From contig CAJTCL010000001.1 of NCBI GenBank assembly GCA_910575005.1, positions 372,001 to 436,000 of the forward strand: a DNA stretch of 64,000 nucleotides, given 5' to 3'. Both the position numbers and the translations under genes were made by a program. The notes beneath the pieces were generated by a model. That model had not been told where the DNA came from. It ran no database searches and saw nothing but the letters and a program-made list of their open reading frames with translations. Each line of letters opens with the position of its first letter. The first letter of the stretch is position 1. Of the stretch, positions 62,848 to 64,000 are shown piece by piece. Origin of the DNA: Lachnospiraceae bacterium (GTDB lineage: Bacteria; Bacillota; Clostridia; Lachnospirales; Lachnospiraceae).

Positions 62848-64000
62848 CTAACCTTTTACAACACCAACTGTCTTTAACTTTCGAATTGGCGTCACCATAT
62901 CCAACTGCTGTGCCATTACCTGGTCAATGTCCTTGTAAGCAAAGCGGCATTCTTCTGCTACATCATTTTTCTTTCGTTTTCCAAGTACAATACCTTGTTC
63001 CTTTAAATCTACCATAACTTTTTCAGTCGAAAATGCCTGCATTGCTCCTGACCTGGAATAGTTCCTGCCAGCACCATGTGAGGAAGTACAGAAGGATTCT
63101 TTATTTCCTTTTCCTTCGACCACATAACTGTAAGAACCCATTGCTCCTGGTATCACAGCCAACTCCCCCTGACATACTCTGGTCGCACCTTTGCGGTGTA
63201 CCCAAACATCGGCGTCATAATGATTTTCCAATGCTGCATAGTTGTGATGACAATTGATTTCTTCACCAAAATCCACAATATATTCTGTATGTTTTTCAAT
63301 AACTTCTTTTACAATAGAACAAGTCTTACGCAGCATAGATTCGCGATTTTCAAAGGCGTAATCCAGAGCTAAATTCATCCATTGAATATACTGCTGCCCT
63401 TCTTTTGTCTCCACCGGCAGAAATGACAGGCGGTATTCATCCTTCACTTCGCTGTACCATCTGCGGTTTAATTCCCTGGCCTGATTATGGAAGTAATCAC
63501 AAATTGCCTTTCCCAGATGGCGGCTTCCAGAATGTATCATAATGCACAGATAACCCTCCTGATCTTCCTGAAGCTCAATAAAATGATTGCCTCCTCCTAA
63601 ACTCCCTACCTGAAAATATCCATCTTCAATTAACGGAAGCAGTTCTTTATTATCCTCATACTTCTCCATTTGCTGTTTTGCCCGATCAAGAACTTTTGAC
63701 TCCTGGGGCACTTTATATCTTTCTGTATTTAAAGGAATCGTCCGCATAATATTACCGATCATGGCCTGAATGATCGTGCCGTTTCCGGTCTGAATTTGGC
63801 GAATATCTTCCATTTTGATATTTGTTGGAATAAAATCCATACCACAGCCAATGTCAACACCAACAGCATTCGGAATAATCACATCTTTTGTGGCAATCAC
63901 TCCACCAATCGGCATTCCTTTCCCTGCATGGGTATCTGGCATTAAACAGACCCATTTATGAATAAATGGAAGCTGTGACAGGTGATATGCCTGTTCCAGA
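62848..64000 (-). CDS. rtcB: RNA ligase RtcB, C-terminal part (runs off right edge)
   Basis: The frame continues through the edge; 383 codons are visible, beginning LEQAYHLSQLPFIHKWVCLMPDTHAG. RtcB joins 2',3'-cyclic phosphate or 3'-phosphate ends to 5'-OH ends using GTP and Mn2+. Motifs seen are MPDTHAGKG, NAVGVDIGCGMD (metal-binding Cys), GGGNHFIELQ, HSGSRHLGK and SSHGAGR with the guanylylated His. An in-frame ATG at 63942 is within the conserved region and is not the true start. Downstream on the same strand are a tRNA-like RNA and a slipin gene, suggesting an RNA repair module. Confidence 0.92.
   Translation of the reverse strand, partial: LEQAYHLSQLPFIHKWVCLMPDTHAGKGMPIGGVIATKDVIIPNAVGVDIGCGMDFIPTNIKMEDIRQIQTGNGTIIQAMIGNIMRTIPLNTERYKVPQESKVLDRAKQQMEKYEDNKELLPLIEDGYFQVGSLGGGNHFIELQEDQEGYLCIMIHSGSRHLGKAICDYFHNQARELNRRWYSEVKDEYRLSFLPVETKEGQQYIQWMNLALDYAFENRESMLRKTCSIVKEVIEKHTEYIVDFGEEINCHHNYAALENHYDADVWVHRKGATRVCQGELAVIPGAMGSYSYVVEGKGNKESFCTSSHGAGRNYSRSGAMQAFSTEKVMVDLKEQGIVLGKRKKNDVAEECRFAYKDIDQVMAQQLDMVTPIRKLKTVGVVKG

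Noticed and set aside
62848-63942. RtcB as a complete 364-aa protein starting at 63942
   Set aside because: The frame stays open to the window edge and encodes the expected RtcB sequence before that ATG.

Overview
The window looks like chromosomal DNA from a gut Lachnospiraceae-type Firmicute (Clostridia). The evidence is low G+C, strong GGAGG ribosome binding sites, a T-box in front of tyrS, the clostridial block guanylate kinase-like / yaaR / holB / ricT / trmN6 / rsmI, spore maturation genes spmA-spmB, a GH112 glycan phosphorylase and a sialic acid/GlcNAc cluster. The genus cannot be fixed from the sequence alone.

Layout. 1-2546: N-terminal part of a large secreted surface protein that runs off the left edge. 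2.7-4.4 kb: promoter, T-box and tyrS, followed by a decayed DegV-like remnant. 4.8-9.0 kb: hybrid histidine kinase with an HD-GYP response regulator. 9.1-9.3 kb: a 175-nt domain closed by a perfect 12-bp inverted repeat. 9.3-17.1 kb, minus strand: a probable operon of ABC ATPase, permease, LytTR regulator, DUF3021 protein, rRNA methyltransferase and solitary trpB, then a GH112 phosphorylase with its own promoter. 17.3-22.5 kb, plus strand: housekeeping block. 22.6-31.7 kb: small membrane proteins, DUF885 lipoprotein, mgtE, a frameshifted membrane gene, a His-rich secreted protein, a MarR regulator, spmAB and an amino acid symporter. 31.7-33.5 kb: an AbiE-like pair split by a miniature inverted-repeat element. 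33.7-43.6 kb: MATE pump, D,D-carboxypeptidase, an IS200/IS605-like remnant, trmB, an immunity-like protein, an ABC transporter pair and a large membrane-anchored protein. 43.7-47 kb: tRNA-Lys, a tandem repeat with covarying hairpins, a 44-codon gene, a coiled-coil protein with two C-terminal 'MxPE(E/D)IAALIAN' motifs, tRNA-Cys and tRNA-Glu. 47.1-51.3 kb: ECF sigma/anti-sigma pair, a secreted DUF6273 protein, a cluster of perfect hairpins and a second MATE pump. 51.3-59.5 kb: nanE-nanA-symporter-yhcH-nanK-rpiR-nagA (minus) with nagB (plus). 59.6-64 kb: DHH phosphoesterase, slipin and rtcB (cut by the right edge), with a tRNA-like RNA between the last two.

The nan/nag genes form a complete route from imported sialic acid to fructose-6-phosphate, and the GH112 enzyme also suits growth on host mucin or milk glycans. 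No sialidase is present in the window.

The most unusual signals are non-coding: (i) tRNA-like arms in permuted order (T-arm, capped acceptor-like stem, D-arm) between rtcB and slipin, reminiscent of bacterial Y RNAs; (ii) a ~91-bp tandem repeat with compensatory base changes in its hairpin; (iii) a small mobile element family with GTAACTATTC-type ends, one copy inside the AbiE-like pair; (iv) a run of perfect hairpins at 49.8 kb sharing sequence with one at 46.6 kb. All family assignments rest on motif recognition by eye; no database search was possible.
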